Virus record (IMG/VR): IMGVR_UViG_3300025669_000074 | Span: 1-42,598 of that record | Direction: 5' to 3' (one strand) | Source: a virus | Length of the DNA: 42,598 nt | Part shown: positions 40,187-42,598 of the stretch, piece by piece | Layout: each line of letters opens with the position of its first letter | Numbering within the stretch: the first letter of the stretch is position 1 | Position numbers and translations under genes: made by a program | Notes under the pieces: model-generated | Seen by the model: the letters and a program-made list of their open reading frames with translations, nothing else | The model's database searches: none | Told to the model about the DNA's origin: nothing

Positions 40187-40266
40187 GGCTAGAGGTCGCA
40201 AACTTAGTTTGCTTTATATACCGAGGCAAAAGGGTCACCGTCTGATCTACGGGGTTGCAACCGGCC
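40187..40266 (+). ncRNA. Candidate structured leader RNA, switch-like
   Basis: Two mutually exclusive folds are visible. A long-range stem pairs GGTCGCAA (40194-40201) with TTGCAACC (40255-40262), one mismatch, plus GGCT/GGCC (40187-40190/40263-40266). The local hairpin GCAAAC-TTA-GTTTGC (40198-40212) uses the same 5' strand. A CCGT-ACGG hairpin with a 7-base loop (40238-40252) sits inside. The long stem ends nine bases before the ribosome site at 40275-40279. The stretch is GC-richer than its surroundings. I recognise no known riboswitch class. Confidence 0.5.
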
Positions 40267-40289
40267 AAAATAATGGAGGAAAACAAAAA

Positions 40290-40736
40290 ATGAGTACAAT
40301 AATATTAGTATCTGGTGGATTTGATCCTGTACACAAGGGTCATGTTAGAATGTTCAAAGGAGCTAAAAAGTTAGGCAGTATGCTTTTCGTGGCAGTCAAC
40401 AGCAATGAATGGGTAAAAAAGAAAAAGGGTTATGTTTTCATGGATTGGTTAGAAAGAACCGAAATCATAGAAGAATTCGAATGTGTTGATGGAGTGTTTC
40501 ATTTTCAGGACGACGATGAAGGAACCGCCAACAATGCAATTAGAAGAATTAGACAGATATACCCAGACGATGGTATTATTTTTGCAAATGGTGGAGACCG
40601 TGGTGAAGGCAACGTGCCAGAAATTGGTGTTTGTGAAGAGTTGGAAGTAGAAATGAGATGGAACGTCGGTGGACATAAAATTCAAAGCTCTTCAGAGTTA
40701 GTAAAGAAAGGTAAGGAGAACAAAAAGAAAAAATGA
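40290..40736 (+). CDS. Cytidylyltransferase-like nucleotidyltransferase
   Basis: A 148-residue protein with nucleotidyltransferase motifs: G-G-F-D-P-V-H-K-G-H near 9-18 (HxGH), E-R-T-E-I-I near 54, and K-I-Q-S-S-S-E-L near 131. It transfers CMP or AMP to a phosphate-bearing substrate (glycerol-3-P, sugar-P, NMN or FMN in known relatives); substrate unknown. Start ATG 40290 has GGAGG ten bases upstream; an in-frame extension to 40209 would run through the structured leader. Overlaps the next start. Confidence 0.82.
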   Translation: MSTIILVSGGFDPVHKGHVRMFKGAKKLGSMLFVAVNSNEWVKKKKGYVFMDWLERTEIIEEFECVDGVFHFQDDDEGTANNAIRRIRQIYPDDGIIFANGGDRGEGNVPEIGVCEELEVEMRWNVGGHKIQSSSELVKKGKENKKKK

Positions 40737-41770
40737 AATGGATTAAAAAATTTAAATCTCCAGGGTATAATTACCACTTCAATAGCAAAGATGGTTTATT
40801 CCTGAGATGGGGGAAGGATGTTAAAGACGACCCAGACTATTCACCGTTCGGACCAGAGATATTAGACATAGAAATTAGTTCTGTGTGTTCTAATGGTTGT
40901 AAGTTTTGTTATAAGTCTAATACTGCGAAAGGTAAAAACATGTCTTTGGATAAATATAAAAAGATATTTAGCAAATTCCCAGATCATGTCACTCAGATAG
41001 CGTTCGGGATAGGAGACATTGATTCTAACAAGGATTTGTGGAAGATAATGGAATATACAAGGGAAAATAAAGTTGTCCCGAATGTAACGATAAATGGGTC
41101 CAGAATGACACCGGAGTATTATGATAAGTTAGCCAATGTGTGTGGCGCAGTTGCGGTTAGTTTATACGACCATGATGTTTGTTATGACGCGGTTAAAGAA
41201 CTGACTGACAGAGGAATGGACCAGATTAATATTCATTGTTTGTTGTCTAACGAAACTTACGATAAATGTATGAAAGTTTTGAAAGATAAGTTAGAAGATG
41301 GTAGGTTGGAAAAGTTAAACGCCGTTGTGTTTTTATGGTTGAAACCTAAAGGTAAGAGGAATACTCTAACACAGCTAAAGGATATGGACAAATTTAAAAA
41401 GTTGATAGATTTTGCGTTTGAAAACGAAATCGGGATTGGTTTCGACAGTTGTTCGTCGGGAAACTTTTTAGAAGCGATTAAAGACAAAGAAAATTATGAA
41501 ACGATTTCTAATTATGTAGAGCCATGTGAATCGTGCTGTTTCTCATACTATTTAAATGTTGATGGAATAGGATTTCCCTGTAGTTTTAGTGAAGAAGTTG
41601 ACGATTATGAAGGTATTGACATTGAAAATTGTGACAACTTTCTGGGAGACGTTTGGTTTGGGAAAGAGTCCCGGCGGTTCAGGAAAGATTTGTTAGAGAC
41701 GAAATGTAATGGAAGCTGTAGAAGTTGTCCATTATACGATTTACATATTGGAGGAAAAGATGAAGATTAG
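40733..41770 (+). CDS. Radical SAM protein with SPASM-like C-terminus
   Basis: A 345-residue protein. The radical SAM cluster motif C-S-N-G-C-K-F-C is at 52-59. A G-I-G-D segment and a barrel follow, then a Cys-rich end: C-E-S-C-C near 266-270, G-F-P-C-S-F and C-N-G-S-C-R-S-C-P-L-Y near 325-335. This matches SPASM/twitch auxiliary cluster domains that modify peptides or proteins. The stop overlaps the start of the first tagged protein by 11 bases, so the products are co-translated. It is the likely modifier of the Ser-rich-tag proteins, but that is inference. Confidence 0.87.
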   Translation: MKWIKKFKSPGYNYHFNSKDGLFLRWGKDVKDDPDYSPFGPEILDIEISSVCSNGCKFCYKSNTAKGKNMSLDKYKKIFSKFPDHVTQIAFGIGDIDSNKDLWKIMEYTRENKVVPNVTINGSRMTPEYYDKLANVCGAVAVSLYDHDVCYDAVKELTDRGMDQINIHCLLSNETYDKCMKVLKDKLEDGRLEKLNAVVFLWLKPKGKRNTLTQLKDMDKFKKLIDFAFENEIGIGFDSCSSGNFLEAIKDKENYETISNYVEPCESCCFSYYLNVDGIGFPCSFSEEVDDYEGIDIENCDNFLGDVWFGKESRRFRKDLLETKCNGSCRSCPLYDLHIGGKDED

Positions 41771-42035
41771 ACAAGGATTTGTAAGCAACTCAAGCTCAAG
41801 CAGTTTTATAATTGGTAAATGTAATCTAACAGATGACCAAATAAGTATGATATTGAACTACGAACAACATGCTGAAAAATTGGGATGCAACATCGCATGG
41901 ATTGACAGCCCAAAATGGATAATTACTAATGATGGATCTATTATCGAAGGTTCAACTAGTATGGATAATTTTGACATGAATGATTTTTTAGAAAAAATAG
42001 ACGTAGATTTAACGAAAATTAAATGGGGTTATTAA
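41760..42035 (+). CDS. Ser-rich-tag protein 1
   Basis: A 91-residue protein from ATG 41760, preceded by ATTGGAGGAAAAG and overlapping the radical SAM stop. It starts M-K-I-R-Q-G-F-V-S-N-S-S-S-S-S-F-I-I, then an acidic, variable region with Trp (I-A-W-I-D-S-P-K-W-I). The same tag starts the next two genes. I recall this tag from hypothetical proteins of other phages and bacteria, with no known function to me. Candidate substrate of the radical SAM enzyme. Confidence 0.72.
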   Translation: MKIRQGFVSNSSSSSFIIGKCNLTDDQISMILNYEQHAEKLGCNIAWIDSPKWIITNDGSIIEGSTSMDNFDMNDFLEKIDVDLTKIKWGY

Positions 42036-42037
42036 TA

Positions 42038-42403
42038 ATGAAAATAAGAAAAGGATTTGTAAGCAACTCAAGCTCAAGCAGTTTTATACTAAGTATGCCA
42101 AAAGACAAAAATAAAATAATATACACGATAAAGGAAGATTTATTATCTAAGGACGTAGGAACATGTGATACCGTTGATGAATTGAAAGATTGTTATACTG
42201 AAAGATATTGTATTACTGAAGAAGAAGAATGTGATAGTGACGAAGAATATTTAAAAGCTAAAAAAGAAATCGAAAATGGTAATAAGATAGTTATTGTATC
42301 TGTTTCAAATGAAGACTGTGACAGTATAAGTCAACACATTCACGAACAAGGGTTAGACAAAGAACAATTACCAAAAGATGTAAAATTTATTGGAGGAGAT
42401 TAA
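42038..42403 (+). CDS. Ser-rich-tag protein 2
   Basis: A 121-residue protein from ATG 42038, chosen because the tag M-K-I-R-K-G-F-V-S-N-S-S-S-S-S-F starts there; an ATG at 42023 overlaps the previous stop. The body is acidic, with C-D-T-V-D-E-L, C-Y-T-E-R-Y-C, E-E-E-C-D-S-D and E-D-C-D-S. Tag DNA is almost identical to that of protein 1, while the body differs. The stop is followed by one base and the next start. Confidence 0.7.
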   Translation: MKIRKGFVSNSSSSSFILSMPKDKNKIIYTIKEDLLSKDVGTCDTVDELKDCYTERYCITEEEECDSDEEYLKAKKEIENGNKIVIVSVSNEDCDSISQHIHEQGLDKEQLPKDVKFIGGD

Positions 42404-42404
42404 A

Positions 42405-42598
42405 ATGAAAATAAGAAAAGGATTTGTAAGTAACTCGAGCAGTTCGAGTTTTGTTGTTATCGGTGCATTATTTGATTCATGCGAAGTTGATGAATTATGT
42501 GAAAAAATCAGGAAAGAACATGAGGATTTAGAGATTCCGCCTTGCAGGCTCCATCCAAATTTTTGCTTCGCAAAAACTTCTCTAAATCCTTGTTATAC
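42405..42598 (+). CDS. Ser-rich-tag protein 3, cut by window edge
   Basis: Open for 64 codons from ATG 42405 to the edge. Starts M-K-I-R-K-G-F-V-S-N-S-S-S-S-S-F-V-V, then C-E-V-D-E-L-C and P-P-C-R-L. The first 26 bases equal those of protein 2; the Ser codons then differ synonymously. The last ~60 bases are in a dense inverted-repeat structure and may not belong to the gene; the contig end could be a join artefact. Confidence 0.6.
   Translation, partial: MKIRKGFVSNSSSSSFVVIGALFDSCEVDELCEKIRKEHEDLEIPPCRLHPNFCFAKTSLNPCY
42523..42590. repeat. Nested inverted repeats at window end
   Basis: Outer arms AGGATTTAGAGA (42523-42534) and TCTCTAAATCCT (42579-42590) are a perfect 12-bp inverted repeat. 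Inside are two small hairpins: GCCT-TGC-AGGC (42539-42549) and TTTTTGC-TTC-GCAAAAA (42560-42576). This T- or clover-shaped fold is unlike the rest of the window. Confidence 0.7.

Noticed and set aside
40187-40266. Possible tRNA or self-cleaving ribozyme
   Set aside because: No T-loop consensus or CCA-type acceptor stem, and no hammerhead core; kept only as an unnamed structured leader.

Overview
The window looks like most of the genome of a tailed virus (Caudoviricetes, siphovirus-like: tail tube, tail chaperone and tape measure are present, no tail sheath was seen). The host is probably an archaeon, with a DPANN lineage (Woesearchaeota/Pacearchaeota type) as my best guess. Pointers to an archaeal host are: repeated TTTATAAA TATA-type boxes upstream of genes or gene groups; GAGGTGAT-type ribosome binding sites (also possible in bacteria); very large LamG surface proteins rich in N-x-S/T sequons; an XPF/ERCC4-type nuclease; and an S-layer-like lipoprotein resembling DPANN envelope proteins. 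None of these is decisive alone. DNA is AT-rich and the genetic code appears standard.

Layout. Bases 1-33183 are transcribed leftward (minus strand). Read in the direction of transcription, this arm starts with small accessory and zinc-finger proteins (33183-26400). It continues with a nuclease, a stand-alone glycyl-radical domain and large terminase (26401-24325), then a portal-MuF fusion, fibre-like repeat proteins, protease-scaffold, decoration protein and major capsid protein (24187-17125). Next come fibre/LamG proteins (17080-11185), connector and tail-completion proteins (11183-9127), tail tube, frameshifted tail chaperone, tape measure, tail hub and tail fibres (9111-2342). The arm ends with a lysis-like cassette (transglutaminase-fold peptidase plus two small membrane proteins) and an S-layer-like lipoprotein cut by the window edge. 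A divergent intergenic region (33184-33630) holds several TATA boxes and short repeats. Bases 33631-42598 are transcribed rightward and carry a tightly overlapping chain of small proteins. These are followed by a ClpP-like protease, a HAD phosphatase, an ERCC4 nuclease, a DHH phosphoesterase, a nucleotidyltransferase behind a structured leader, a radical SAM/SPASM protein, and three tandem paralogues sharing an M-K-I-R-x-G-F-V-S-N-S-S-S-S-S-F start.

How it works together. The minus arm is a morphogenesis and lysis programme. It is split into blocks by a conserved promoter-like element (9641-9674, 20147-20178, 24232-24267, and a degenerate copy at 27443-27472) and by hairpin/T-tract terminators after the capsid gene and others. 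The plus arm is probably early/accessory. No DNA polymerase, helicase, primase or integrase was recognised, so replication is either host-driven or encoded outside this window.

The most interesting items are: the radical SAM gene overlapping a tandem family of Ser-rich-tagged proteins; a stand-alone 51-residue glycyl-radical (NrdD C-terminal) protein beside terminase; a clear A_AAA_AAA -1 frameshift site joining two tail chaperone frames; a switch-like leader RNA at 40187-40266; the repeated late-promoter motif; and the virus-borne S-layer-like lipoprotein.
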